Source: Elmis aenea
Lineage: Eukaryota; Arthropoda; Insecta; Coleoptera; Elmidae
Assembly: GCA_947652605.1 (NCBI GenBank)
Contig: OX393578.1
Coordinates: 806,001-870,000 of the forward strand
Length of the DNA stretch: 64,000 bases
Direction of reading: 5' to 3'
A model generated the notes under the pieces. That model ran no database searches. It worked only from the letters and a program-made list of their open reading frames with translations, and had not been told where the DNA came from. Shown piece after piece: positions 37,902 to 51,371 of this stretch (the first letter of the stretch is position 1; every line of letters begins with the position of its first letter). The translations under genes and the position numbers were made by a program.

Positions 37902-38615
37902 GCTAAAATTTGAACAAAATGTAACAAGCCGTTTTCGAAAAAAAATTTCAAAATTTTTAATTTTTTGAATAACTTTGTAAATTAAATTTCAAACTAGTTG
38001 AAACAAACGGCATTATACTAAGAAAATAAAACTCTATAACATACTAAAATTTGAACAAAATCGTATGAGCCGTTTTCGAAAAAAAATTTCAAAATTTTTA
38101 ATTTTTTGAATAACTTTGTAAATTAAATTTCAAACTAGTTAAAACAAACGGCATTATACTAAGAAAATAAAACTCTATAACATACTAAAATTTGAACAAA
38201 ATCGTATGAGCCGTTTTCGAGAAAAAAATTCAAAATTTTCAAAATTTTTACTTTTTTGAATAACTTTGTAAATTAAATTTCAAACTAGTTGAAACAAACG
38301 GCATTATACTAAGAAAATAAAACTCTATAACATACTAAAATTTGAACAAAATCGTATGAGCCGTTTTCGAAAAAAAATTTCAAAATTTTTAATTTTTTGA
38401 ATAACTTTGTAAATTAAATTTCAAACTAGTTGAAACAAACGGCATTATACTAAGAAAATTAAACTCTATAACATGCTAAAATTTGAACAAAATGTAACGA
38501 GCCGTTTTCGAAAAAAAATTTCAAAATTTTTAATTTTTTGAATAACTTTGTAAATTAAATTTCAAACTAGTTGAAACAAACGGCATTATACTAAGAAAAT
38601 AAAACTCTATAACAT
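37902..38615 (+). repeat. Junction block RS, AS, AL, AS, GS
   Basis: Starts as another HOR unit (RS, then AS with GTTAAAAC, AL, AS) but is cut off by a GS monomer at 38,475, the first GTAACGAG short monomer since 23,137. The t-type AS that opens the 1,612-bp duplication follows directly, so this is a probable exchange junction. Confidence 0.85.
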
Positions 38616-40227
38616 ACTAAAATTTGAACAAAATCGTATGAGCCGTTTTCGAAAAAAAATTTCAAAATTTTTAATTTTTTGAATAACTTTGTAAATTAAA
38701 TTTTAAACTAGTTGAAACAAACGGCATTATACTAAGAAAATAAAACTCTATAACATACTAAAATTTGAACAAAATCGTATGAGCCGTTTTCGAGAAAAAA
38801 ATTCAAAATTTTCAAAACTTTTACTTTTTTGAATAACTTTGTAAATTAAATTTCAAACTAGTTGAAACAAACGGCATTATACTAAGAAAATAAAACTCTA
38901 TAACATACTAAAATTTGAACAAAATCGTATGAGCCGTTTTCGAAAAAAAATTTCAAAATTTTTAATTTTTTGAATAACTTTGTAAATTAAATTTCAAACT
39001 AGTTGAAACAAACGGCATTATACTAAGAAAATAAAACTCTATAACATACTAGAATTTGAACAAAATCGTATGAGCCGTTTTCGAGAAAAAAATTCAAAAT
39101 TTTCAAAATTTTTACTTTTTTGAATAACTTTGTAAATTAAATTTCAAACTAGTTGAAACAAACGGCATTATACTAAGAAAATAAAACTCTATAACATACT
39201 AAAATTGAACAAAATCGTATGAGCCGTTTTCGAGAAAAAAATTCAAAAATTTCAAAATTTTTACTTTTTTGAATAACTTTGTAAATTAAATTTCAAACTA
39301 GTTGAAACAAACGGCATTATACTAAGAAAATAAAACTCTATAACATACTAAAATTTGAACAAAATCGTATGAGCCGTTTTCGAGAAAAAAATTCAAAATT
39401 TTCAAAATTTTTACTTTTTTGAATAACTTTGTAAATTAAATTTCAAACTAGTTGAAACAAACGGCATTATACTAAGAAAATTAAACTCTATAACATGCTA
39501 AAATTTGAACAAAATGTAACAAGCCGTTTTCGAAAAAAAATTTCAAAATTTTTAATTTTTTGAATAACTTTGTAAATTAAATTTCAAACTAGTTGAAACA
39601 AACGGCATTATACTAAGAAAATAAAACTCTATAACATACTAGAATTTGAACAAAATCGTATGAGCCGTTTTCGAGAAAAAAATTCAAAATTTTCAAAATT
39701 TTTACTTTTTTGAATAACTTTGTAAATTAAATTTCAAACTAGTTGAAACAAACGGCATTATACTAAGAAAATAAAACTCTATAACATACTAAAATTGAAC
39801 AAAATCGTATGAGCCGTTTTCGAGAAAAAAATTCAAAAATTTCAAAATTTTTACTTTTTTGAATAACTTTGTAAATTAAATTTCAAACTAGTTGAAACAA
39901 ACGGCATTATACTAAGAAAATAAAACTCTATAACATACTAAAATTTGAACAAAATCGTATGAGCCGTTTTCGAGAAAAAAATTCAAAATTTTCAAAATTT
40001 TTACTTTTTTGAATAACTTTGTAAATTAAATTTCAAACTAGTTGAAACAAACGGCATTATACTAAGAAAATTAAACTCTATAACATGCTAAAATTTGAAC
40101 AAAATGTAACAAGCCGTTTTCGAAAAAAAATTTCAAAATTTTTAATTTTTTGAATAACTTTGTAAATTAAATTTCAAACTAGTTGAAACAAACGGCATTA
40201 TACTAAGAAAATAAAACTCTATAACAT
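38616..40227 (+). repeat. Tandem duplication copy 1, 11-mer, 1612 bp
   Basis: AS with t-type tail, AL with CAAAACTTTTAC (C at 38,818), AS, then EL-P-AL-RS twice (590 bp each, 39,048 and 39,638). The doubled tetramer is nested inside the larger duplication, so it formed first. Confidence 0.93.
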
Positions 40228-41839
40228 ACTAAAATTTGAACAAAATCGTATGAGCCGTTTTCGAAAAAAAATTTCAAAATTTTTAATTTTTTGAATAACT
40301 TTGTAAATTAAATTTTAAACTAGTTGAAACAAACGGCATTATACTAAGAAAATAAAACTCTATAACATACTAAAATTTGAACAAAATCGTATGAGCCGTT
40401 TTCGAGAAAAAAATTCAAAATTTTCAAAACTTTTACTTTTTTGAATAACTTTGTAAATTAAATTTCAAACTAGTTGAAACAAACGGCATTATACTAAGAA
40501 AATAAAACTCTATAACATACTAAAATTTGAACAAAATCGTATGAGCCGTTTTCGAAAAAAAATTTCAAAATTTTTAATTTTTTGAATAACTTTGTAAATT
40601 AAATTTCAAACTAGTTGAAACAAACGGCATTATACTAAGAAAATAAAACTCTATAACATACTAGAATTTGAACAAAATCGTATGAGCCGTTTTCGAGAAA
40701 AAAATTCAAAATTTTCAAAATTTTTACTTTTTTGAATAACTTTGTAAATTAAATTTCAAACTAGTTGAAACAAACGGCATTATACTAAGAAAATAAAACT
40801 CTATAACATACTAAAATTGAACAAAATCGTATGAGCCGTTTTCGAGAAAAAAATTCAAAAATTTCAAAATTTTTACTTTTTTGAATAACTTTGTAAATTA
40901 AATTTCAAACTAGTTGAAACAAACGGCATTATACTAAGAAAATAAAACTCTATAACATACTAAAATTTGAACAAAATCGTATGAGCCGTTTTCGAGAAAA
41001 AAATTCAAAATTTTCAAAATTTTTACTTTTTTGAATAACTTTGTAAATTAAATTTCAAACTAGTTGAAACAAACGGCATTATACTAAGAAAATTAAACTC
41101 TATAACATGCTAAAATTTGAACAAAATGTAACAAGCCGTTTTCGAAAAAAAATTTCAAAATTTTTAATTTTTTGAATAACTTTGTAAATTAAATTTCAAA
41201 CTAGTTGAAACAAACGGCATTATACTAAGAAAATTAAACTCTATAACATACTAGAATTTGAACAAAATCGTATGAGCCGTTTTCGAGAAAAAAATTCAAA
41301 ATTTTCAAAATTTTTACTTTTTTGAATAACTTTGTAAATTAAATTTCAAACTAGTTGAAACAAACGGCATTATACTAAGAAAATAAAACTCTATAACATA
41401 CTAAAATTGAACAAAATCGTATGAGCCGTTTTCGAGAAAAAAATTCAAAAATTTCAAAATTTTTACTTTTTTGAATAACTTTGTAAATTAAATTTCAAAC
41501 TAGTTGAAACAAACGGCATTATACTAAGAAAATAAAACTCTATAACATACTAAAATTTGAACAAAATCGTATGAGCCGTTTTCGAGAAAAAAATTCAAAA
41601 TTTTCAAAATTTTTACTTTTTTGAATAACTTTGTAAATTAAATTTCAAACTAGTTGAAACAAACGGCATTATACTAAGAAAATTAAACTCTATAACATGC
41701 TAAAATTTGAACAAAATGTAACAAGCCGTTTTCGAAAAAAAATTTCAAAATTTTTAATTTTTTGAATAACTTTGTAAATTAAATTTCAAACTAGTTGAAA
41801 CAAACGGCATTATACTAAGAAAATAAAACTCTATAACAT
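40228..41839 (+). repeat. Tandem duplication copy 2, 11-mer, 1612 bp
   Basis: Same 11 monomers, including the t-type AS, the CAAAACTTTTAC variant (C at 40,430) and both EL-P-AL-RS tetramers (40,660 and 41,250). The one difference I noticed is the linker before 41,250, ATTAAACTC instead of ATAAAACTC. Confidence 0.93.
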
Positions 41840-42438
41840 ACTAAAATTTGAACAAAATCGTATGAGCCGTTTTCGAGAAAAAAATTCAAAATTTTCAAAA
41901 TTTTTACTTTTTTGAATAACTTTGTAAATTAAATTTCAAACTAGTTGAAACAAACGGCATTATACTAAGAAAATAAAACTCTATAACATACTAAAATTTG
42001 AACAAAATCGTATGAGCCGTTTTCGAGAAAAAAATTCAAAATTTTCAAAATTTTTACTTTTTTGAATAACTTTGTAAATTAAATTTCAAACTAGTTGAAA
42101 CAAACGGCATTATACTAAGAAAATAAAACTCTATAACATACTAAAATTGAACAAAATCGTATGAGCCGTTTTCGAGAAAAAAATTCAAAAATTTCAAAAT
42201 TTTTACTTTTTTGAATAACTTTGTAAATTAAATTTCAAACTAGTTGAAACAAACGGCATTATACTAAGAAAATAAAACTCTATAACATACTAAAATTTGA
42301 ACAAAATCGTATGAGCCGTTTTCGAGAAAAAAATTCAAAATTTTCAAAATTTTTACTTTTTTGAATAACTTTGTAAATTAAATTTCAAACTAGTTGAAAC
42401 AAACGGCATTATACTAAGAAAATAAAACTCTATAACAT
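41840..42438 (+). repeat. Spacer block AL, AL, P, AL
   Basis: Four L-class monomers (599 bp) between the second copy of the 1,612-bp duplication and the third partial copy. The order AL-AL-P-AL also occurs at 32,771-33,369. Confidence 0.85.
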
Positions 42439-43319
42439 ACTAAAATTTGAACAAAATCGTATGAGCCGTTTTCGAAAAAAAATTTCAAAATTTTTAATTT
42501 TTTGAATAACTTTGTAAATTAAATTTTAAACTAGTTGAAACAAACGGCATTATACTAAGAAAATAAAACTCTATAACATACTAAAATTTGAACAAAATCG
42601 TATGAGCCGTTTTCGAGAAAAAAATTCAAAATTTTCAAAATTTTTACTTTTTTGAATAACTTTGTAAATTAAATTTCAAACTAGTTGAAACAAACGGCAT
42701 TATACTAAGAAAATAAAACTCTATAACATACTAAAATTTGAACAAAATCGTATGAGCCGTTTTCGAAAAAAAATTTCAAAATTTTTAATTTTTTGAATAA
42801 CTTTGTAAATTAAATTTCAAACTAGTTGAAACAAACGGCATTATACTAAGAAAATAAAACTCTATAACATACTAGAATTTGAACAAAATCGTATGAGCCG
42901 TTTTCGAGAAAAAAATTCAAAATTTTCAAAATTTTTACTTTTTTGAATAACTTTGTAAATTAAATTTCAAACTAGTTGAAACAAACGGCATTATACTAAG
43001 AAAATAAAACTCTATAACATACTAAAATTGAACAAAATCGTATGAGCCGTTTTCGAGAAAAAAATTCAAAAATTTCAAAATTTTTACTTTTTTGAATAAC
43101 TTTGTAAATTAAATTTCAAACTAGTTGAAACAAACGGCATTATACTAAGAAAATAAAACTCTATAACATACTAAAATTTGAACAAAATCGTATGAGCCGT
43201 TTTCGAGAAAAAAATTCAAAATTTTCAAAATTTTTACTTTTTTGAATAACTTTGTAAATTAAATTTCAAACTAGTTGAAACAAACGGCATTATACTAAGA
43301 AAATTAAACTCTATAACAT
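42439..43319 (+). repeat. Third, partial copy of the 1612-bp unit
   Basis: AS with t-type tail, AL, AS, EL, P, AL. The order matches the first six slots of the 1,612-bp unit at 2,211-bp offset, but the AL lacks CAAAACTTTTAC and the second EL-P-AL-RS is missing. It could be the ancestral form from which the duplicated unit grew. Confidence 0.85.
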
Positions 43320-44492
43320 GCTAAAATTTGAACAAAATGTAACAAGCCGTTTTCGAAAAAAAATTTCAAAATTTTTAATTTTTTGAATAACTTTGTAAAT
43401 TAAATTTCAAACTAGTTGAAACAAACGGCATTATACTAAGAAAATAAAACTCTATAACATACTAAAATTTGAACAAAATCGTATGAGCCGTTTTCGAAAA
43501 AAAATTTCAAAATTTTTAATTTTTTGAATAACTTTGTAAATTAAATTTCAAACTAGTTGAAACAAACGGCATTATACTAAGAAAATAAAACTCTATAACA
43601 TACTAAAATTTGAACAAAATCGTATGAGCCGTTTTCGAGAAAAAAATTCAAAATTTTCAAAATTTTTACTTTTTTGAATAACTTTGTAAATTAAATTTCA
43701 AACTAGTTGAAACAAACGGCATTATACTAAGAAAATAAAACTCTATAACATACTAAAATTTGAACAAAATCGTATGAGCCGTTTTCGAAAAAAAATTTCA
43801 AAATTTTTAATTTTTTGAATAACTTTGTAAATTAAATTTCAAACTAGTTGAAACAAACGGCATTATACTAAGAAAATAAAACTCTATAACATACTAGAAT
43901 TTGAACAAAATCGTATGAGCCGTTTTCGAGAAAAAAATTCAAAATTTTCAAAATTTTTACTTTTTTGAATAACTTTGTAAATTAAATTTCAAACTAGTTG
44001 AAACAAACGGCATTATACTAAGAAAATAAAACTCTATAACATACTAAAATTTGAACAAAATCGTATGAGCCGTTTTCGAGAAAAAAATTCAAAATTTTCA
44101 AAATTTTTACTTTTTTGAATAACTTTGTAAATTAAATTTCAAACTAGTTGAAACAAACGGCATTATACTAAGAAAATAAAACTCTATAACATACTAAAAT
44201 TTGAACAAAATCGTATGAGCCGTTTTCGAGAAAAAAATTCAAAATTTTCAAAATTTTTACTTTTTTGAATAACTTTGTAAATTAAATTTCAAACTAGTTG
44301 AAACAAACGGCATTATACTAAGAAAATAAAACTCTATAACATACTAAAATTTGAACAAAATCGTATGAGCCGTTTTCGAGAAAAAAATTCAAAATTTTCA
44401 AAATTTTTACTTTTTTGAATAACTTTGTAAATTAAATTTCAAACTAGTTGAAACAAACGGCATTATACTAAGAAAATTAAACTCTATAACAT
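43320..44492 (+). repeat. HOR unit, 8-mer, 1173 bp
   Basis: RS, AS, AL, AS, EL, AL, AL, AL. This is the 1023-bp 7-mer plus one AL, equivalent to 34,392-35,414 with one extra monomer. Confidence 0.88.
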
Positions 44493-45656
44493 GCTAAAAT
44501 TTGAACAAAATGTAACAAGCCGTTTTCGAAAAAAAATTTCAAAATTTTTAATTTTTTGAATAACTTTGTAAATTAAATTTCAAACTAGTTGAAACAAACG
44601 GCATTATACTAAGAAAATAAAACTCTATAACATACTAAAATTTGAACAAAATCGTATGAGCCGTTTTCGAAAAAAAATTTCAAAATTTTTAATTTTTTGA
44701 ATAACTTTGTAAATTAAATTTCAAACTAGTTAAAACAAACGGCATTATACTAAGAAAATAAAACTCTATAACATACTAAAATTTGAACAAAATCGTATGA
44801 GCCGTTTTCGAGAAAAAAATTCAAAATTTTCAAAATTTTTACTTTTTTGAATAACTTTGTAAATTAAATTTCAAACTAGTTGAAACAAACGGCATTATAC
44901 TAAGAAAATAAAACTCTATAACATACTAAAATTTGAACAAAATCGTATGAGCCGTTTTCGAAAAAAAATTTCAAAATTTTTAATTTTTTGAATAACTTTG
45001 TAAATTAAATTTCAAACTAGTTGAAACAAACGGCATTATACTAAGAAAATAAAACTCTATAACATACTAAAATTTGAACAAAATCGTATGAGCCGTTTTC
45101 GAAAAAAAAATTCAAAATTTTTAATTTTTTGAATAACTTTGTAAATTAAATTTCAAACTAGTTGAAACAAACGGCATTATACTAAGAAAATAAAACTCTA
45201 TAACATACTAGAATTTGAACAAAATCGTATGAGCCGTTTTCGAGAAAAAAATTCAAAATTTTCAAAATTTTTACTTTTTTGAATAACTTTGTAAATTAAA
45301 TTTCAAACTAGTTGAAACAAACGGCATTATACTAAGAAAATAAAACTCTATAACATACTAAAATTTGAACAAAATCGTATGAGCCGTTTTCGAGAAAAAA
45401 ATTCAAAATTTTCAAAATTTTTACTTTTTTGAATAACTTTGTAAATTAAATTTCAAACTAGTTGAAACAAACGGCATTATACTAAGAAAATAAAACTCTA
45501 TAACATACTAAAATTTGAACAAAATCGTATGAGCCGTTTTCGAGAAAAAAATTCAAAATTTTCAAAATTTTTACTTTTTTGAATAACTTTGTAAATTAAA
45601 TTTCAAACTAGTTGAAACAAACGGCATTATACTAAGAAAATTAAACTCTATAACAT
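44493..45656 (+). repeat. HOR unit, 8-mer, 1164 bp, copy of 35415-36578
   Basis: Repeats the unit 9,078 bp to the left, including GTTAAAAC (near 44,729) and CGAAAAAAAAATTC (near 45,100). I saw no difference from the left copy. Confidence 0.9.
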
Positions 45657-46979
45657 GCTAAAATTTGAACAAAATGTAACAAGCCGTTTTCGAAAAAAAA
45701 TTTCAAAATTTTTAATTTTTTGAATAACTTTGTAAATTAAATTTCAAACTAGTTGAAACAAACGGCATTATACTAAGAAAATAAAACTCTATAACATACT
45801 AAAATTTGAACAAAATCGTATGAGTTGTTTTCGAAAAAAAATTTCAAAATTTTTAATTTTTTGAATAACTTTGTAAATTAAATTTCAAACTAGTTAAAAC
45901 AAACGGCATTATACTAAGAAAATAAAACTCTATAACATACTAAAATTTGAACAAAATCGTATGAGCCGTTTTCGAGAAAAAAATTCAAAATTTTCAAAAT
46001 TTTTACTTTTTTGAATAACTTTGTAAATTAAATTTCAAACTAGTTGAAACAAACGGCATTATACTAAGAAAATAAAACTCTATAACATACTAAAATTTGA
46101 ACAAAATCGTATGAGCCGTTTTCGAAAAAAAATTTCAAAATTTTTAATTTTTTGAATAACTTTGTAAATTAAATTTCAAACTAGTTGAAACAAACGGCAT
46201 TATACTAAGAAAATAAAACTCTATAACATACTAAAATTTGAACAAAATCGTATGAGCCGTTTTCGAGAAAAAAATTCAAAATTTTCAAAATTTTTACTTT
46301 TTTGAATAACTTTGTAAATTAAATTTCAAACTAGTTGAAACAAACGGCATTATACTAAGAAAATAAAACTCTATAACATACTAGAATTTGAACAAAATCG
46401 TATGAGCCGTTTTCGAGAAAAAAATTCAAAATTTTCAAAATTTTTACTTTTTTGAATAACTTTGTAAATTAAATTTCAAACTAGTTGAAACAAACGGCAT
46501 TATACTAAGAAAATAAAACTCTATAACATACTAAAATTTGAACAAAATCGTATGAGCCGTTTTCGAGAAAAAAATTCAAAATTTTCAAAATTTTTACTTT
46601 TTTGAATAACTTTGTAAATTAAATTTCAAACTAGTTGAAACAAACGGCATTATACTAAGAAAATAAAACTCTATAACATACTAAAATTTGAACAAAATCG
46701 TATGAGCCGTTTTCGAGAAAAAAATTCAAAATTTTCAAAATTTTTACTTTTTTGAATAACTTTGTAAATTAAATTTCAAACTAGTTGAAACAAACGGCAT
46801 TATACTAAGAAAATAAAACTCTATAACATACTAAAATTTGAACAAAATCGTATGAGCCGTTTTCGAGAAAAAAATTCAAAATTTTCAAAATTTTTACTTT
46901 TTTGAATAACTTTGTAAATTAAATTTCAAACTAGTTGAAACAAACGGCATTATACTAAGAAAATTAAACTCTATAACAT
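45657..46979 (+). repeat. HOR unit, 9-mer, 1323 bp, copy of 36579-37901
   Basis: Same slot order as the unit 9,078 bp to the left. Its AS at 45,798 has GAGTTGTTTT where all others have GAGCCG or GAGCTG: two adjacent C/T changes in the core, removing its CpG. This is the only such copy in the window. Confidence 0.9.
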
Positions 46980-47870
46980 GCTAAAATTTGAACAAAATGT
47001 AACAAGCCGTTTTCGAAAAAAAATTTCAAAATTTTTAATTTTTTGAATAACTTTGTAAATTAAATTTCAAACTAGTTGAAACAAACGGCATTATACTAAG
47101 AAAATAAAACTCTATAACATACTAAAATTTGAACAAAATCGTATGAGCCGTTTTCGAGAAAAAAATTCAAAATTTTCAAAATTTTTACTTTTTTGAATAA
47201 CTTTGTAAATTAAATTTCAAACTAGTTGAAACAAACGGCATTATACTAAGAAAATAAAACTCTATAACATACTAGAATTTGAACAAAATCGTATGAGCCG
47301 TTTTCGAGAAAAAAATTCAAAATTTTCAAAATTTTTACTTTTTTGAATAACTTTGTAAATTAAATTTCAAACTAGTTGAAACAAACGGCATTATACTAAG
47401 AAAATAAAACTCTATAACATACTAAAATTTGAACAAAATCGTATGAGCCGTTTTCGAGAAAAAAATTCAAAATTTTCAAAATTTTTACTTTTTTGAATAA
47501 CTTTGTAAATTAAATTTCAAACTAGTTGAAACAAACGGCATTATACTAAGAAAATAAAACTCTATAACATACTAAAATTTGAACAAAATCGTATGAGCCG
47601 TTTTCGAGAAAAAAATTCAAAATTTTCAAAATTTTTACTTTTTTGAATAACTTTGTAAATTAAATTTCAAACTAGTTGAAACAAACGGCATTATACTAAG
47701 AAAATAAAACTCTATAACATACTAAAATTTGAACAAAATCGTATGAGCCGTTTTCGAGAAAAAAATTCAAAATTTTCAAAATTTTTACTTTTTTGAATAA
47801 CTTTGTAAATTAAATTTCAAACTAGTTGAAACAAACGGCATTATACTAAGAAAATTAAACTCTATAACAT
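46980..47870 (+). repeat. 891-bp tandem insertion: RS, AL, EL, AL, AL, AL
   Basis: The left copy of this series goes from RS straight to an AS with GTTAAAAC (38,043). Here six extra monomers separate the two RS monomers (46,980 and 47,871). They repeat AL-EL-AL-AL-AL-RS of 46,230-47,120, so an 891-bp tandem duplication occurred after the 9,078-bp displaced copy was made. Confidence 0.9.
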
Positions 47871-50498
47871 GCTAAAATTTGAACAAAATGTAACAAGCCG
47901 TTTTCGAAAAAAAATTTCAAAATTTTTAATTTTTTGAATAACTTTGTAAATTAAATTTCAAACTAGTTGAAACAAACGGCATTATACTAAGAAAATAAAA
48001 CTCTATAACATACTAAAATTTGAACAAAATCGTATGAGCCGTTTTCGAAAAAAAATTTCAAAATTTTTAATTTTTTGAATAACTTTGTAAATTAAATTTC
48101 AAACTAGTTAAAACAAACGGCATTATACTAAGAAAATAAAACTCTATAACATACTAAAATTTGAACAAAATCGTATGAGCCGTTTTCGAGAAAAAAATTC
48201 AAAATTTTCAAAATTTTTACTTTTTTGAATAACTTTGTAAATTAAATTTCAAACTAGTTGAAACAAACGGCATTATACTAAGAAAATAAAACTCTATAAC
48301 ATACTAAAATTTGAACAAAATCGTATGAGCCGTTTTCGAAAAAAAATTTCAAAATTTTTAATTTTTTGAATAACTTTGTAAATTAAATTTCAAACTAGTT
48401 GAAACAAACGGCATTATACTAAGAAAATAAAACTCTATAACATACTAAAATTTGAACAAAATCGTATGAGCCGTTTTCGAGAAAAAAATTCAAAATTTTC
48501 AAAATTTTTACTTTTTTGAATAACTTTGTAAATTAAATTTCAAACTAGTTGAAACAAACGGCATTATACTAAGAAAATAAAACTCTATAACATACTAAAA
48601 TTTGAACAAAATCGTATGAGCCGTTTTCGAGAAAAAAATTCAAAATTTTCAAAATTTTTACTTTTTTGAATAACTTTGTAAATTAAATTTCAAACTAGTT
48701 GAAACAAACGGCATTATACTAAGAAAATTAAACTCTATAACATGCTAAAATTTGAACAAAATGTAACGAGCCGTTTTCGAAAAAAAATTTCAAAATTTTT
48801 AATTTTTTGAATAACTTTGTAAATTAAATTTCAAACTAGTTGAAACAAACGGCATTATACTAAGAAAATAAAACTCTATAACATACTAAAATTTGAACAA
48901 AATCGTATGAGCCGTTTTCGAGAAAAAAATTCAAAATTTTCAAAATTTTTACTTTTTTGAATAACTTTGTAAATTAAATTTCAAACTAGTTGAAACAAAC
49001 GGCATTATACTAAGAAAATAAAACTCTATAACATACTAAAATTTGAACAAAATCGTATGAGCCGTTTTCGAAAAAAAATTTCAAAATTTTTAATTTTTTG
49101 AATAACTTTGTAAATTAAATTTCAAACTAGTTGAAACAAACGGCATTATACTAAGAAAATAAAACTCTATAACATACTAAAATTTGAACAAAATCGTATG
49201 AGCCGTTTTCGAAAAAAAATTTCAAAATTTTTAATTTTTTGAATAACTTTGTAAATTAAATTTCAAACTAGTTGAAACAAACGGCATTATACTAAGAAAA
49301 TAAAACTCTATAACATACTAAAATTTGAACAAAATGTAACGAGCCGTTTTCGAAAAAAATTTTCAAAATTTTTAATTTTTTGAATAACTTTGTAAATTAA
49401 ATTTCAAACTAGTTGAAACAAACGGCATTATACTAAGAAAATAAAACTCTATAACATACTAAAATTTGAACAAAATCGTATGAGCCGTTTTCGAGAAAAA
49501 AATTCAAAATTTTCAAAATTTTTACTTTTTTGAATAACTTTGTAAATTAAATTTCAAACTAGTTGAAACAAACGGCATTATACTAAGAAAATAAAACTCT
49601 ATAACATACTAAAATTTGAACAAAATCGTATGAGCCGTTTTCGAGAAAAAAATTCAAAATTTTCAAAATTTTTACTTTTTTGAATAACTTTGTAAATTAA
49701 ATTTCAAACTAGTTGAAACAAACGGCATTATACTAAGAAAATAAAACTCTATAACATACTAAAATTTGAACAAAATCGTATGAGCCGTTTTCGAGAAAAA
49801 AATTCAAAATTTTCAAAATTTTTACTTTTTTGAATAACTTTGTAAATTAAATTTCAAACTAGTTGAAACAAACGGCATTATACTAAGAAAATAAAACTCT
49901 ATAACATACTAAAATTTGAACAAAATCGTATGAGCCGTTTTCGAAAAAAAATTTCAAAATTTTTAATTTTTTGAATAACTTTGTAAATTAAATTTCAAAC
50001 TAGTTGAAACAAACGGCATTATACTAAGAAAATAAAACTCTATAACATACTAGAATTTGAACAAAATCGTATGAGCCGTTTTCGAGAAAAAAATTCAAAA
50101 TTTTCAAAATTTTTACTTTTTTGAATAACTTTGTAAATTAAATTTCAAACTAGTTGAAACAAACGGCATTATACTAAGAAAATAAAACTCTATAACATAC
50201 TAAAATTTGAACAAAATCGTATGAGCCGTTTTCGAGAAAAAAATTCAAAATTTTCAAAATTTTTACTTTTTTGAATAACTTTGTAAATTAAATTTCAAAC
50301 TAGTTGAAACAAACGGCATTATACTAAGAAAATAAAACTCTATAACATACTAAAATTTGAACAAAATCGTATGAGCCGTTTTCGAGAAAAAAATTCAAAA
50401 TTTTCAAAATTTTTACTTTTTTGAATAACTTTGTAAATTAAATTTCAAACTAGTTGAAACAAACGGCATTATACTAAGAAAATTAAACTCTATAACAT
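47871..50498 (+). repeat. Mixed block, 18 monomers, 2628 bp
   Basis: RS, AS (GTTAAAAC), AL, AS, AL, AL, GS, AL, AS, AS, XS (49,317), AL, AL, AL, AS, EL, AL, AL. GS and XS, rare in region 3, appear here together, so this is a transition zone toward region 4. EL at 50,049 is the last E-headed monomer in the window. Confidence 0.86.
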
Positions 50499-51371
50499 GC
50501 TAAAATTTGAACAAAATGTAACAAGCCGTTTTCGAAAAAAAATTTCAAAATTTTTAATTTTTTGAATAACTTTGTAAATTAAATTTCAAACTAGTTGAAA
50601 CAAACGGCATTATACTAAGAAAATAAAACTCTATAACATACTAAAATTTGAACAAAATCGTATGAGCCGTTTTCGAAAAAAAATTTCAAAATTTTTAATT
50701 TTTTGAATAACTTTGTAAATTAAATTTCAAACTAGTTAAAACAAACGGCATTATACTAAGAAAATAAAACTCTATAACATACTAAAATTTGAACAAAATC
50801 GTATGAGCCGTTTTCGAGAAAAAAATTCAAAATTTTCAAAATTTTTACTTTTTTGAATAACTTTGTAAATTAAATTTCAAACTAGTTGAAACAAACGGCA
50901 TTATACTAAGAAAATAAAACTCTATAACATACTAAAATTTGAACAAAATCGTATGAGCCGTTTTCGAAAAAAAATTTCAAAATTTTTAATTTTTTGAATA
51001 ACTTTGTAAATTAAATTTCAAACTAGTTGAAACAAACGGCATTATACTAAGAAAATAAAACTCTATAACATACTAAAATTTGAACAAAATCGTATGAGCC
51101 GTTTTCGAGAAAAAAATTCAAAATTTTCAAAATTTTTACTTTTTTGAATAACTTTGTAAATTAAATTTCAAACTAGTTGAAACAAACGGCATTATACTAA
51201 GAAAATAAAACTCTATAACATACTAAAATTTGAACAAAATCGTATGAGCCGTTTTCGAGAAAAAAATTCAAAATTTTCAAAATTTTTACTTTTTTGAATA
51301 ACTTTGTAAATTAAATTTCAAACTAGTTGAAACAAACGGCATTATACTAAGAAAATTAAACTCTATAACAT
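50499..51371 (+). repeat. Last RS-headed unit, 6-mer, 873 bp
   Basis: RS, AS (GTTAAAAC), AL, AS, AL, AL. The same six slots open the block at 47,871, followed there too by GS. The AS at 50,931 is the last AS hybrid I find. Confidence 0.88.

Larger units (their letters stand above)
24328..51371 (+). repeat. Region 3: RS/AS/EL/P HOR family
   Basis: A second HOR family. Its diagnostic monomers are RS (GTAACAAG), AS hybrids, EL (ACTAGAATTTG), P (149 bp) and AS copies with GTTAAAAC. The basic unit is a 7-mer of about 1022-1023 bp: RS, AS, AL, AS, EL or AL, P or AL, AL. Longer units add AL or AS. The t-type tail survives only in AS copies at 38,616, 40,228 and 42,439. The K island interrupts the family without shifting monomer register. 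Confidence 0.9.
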
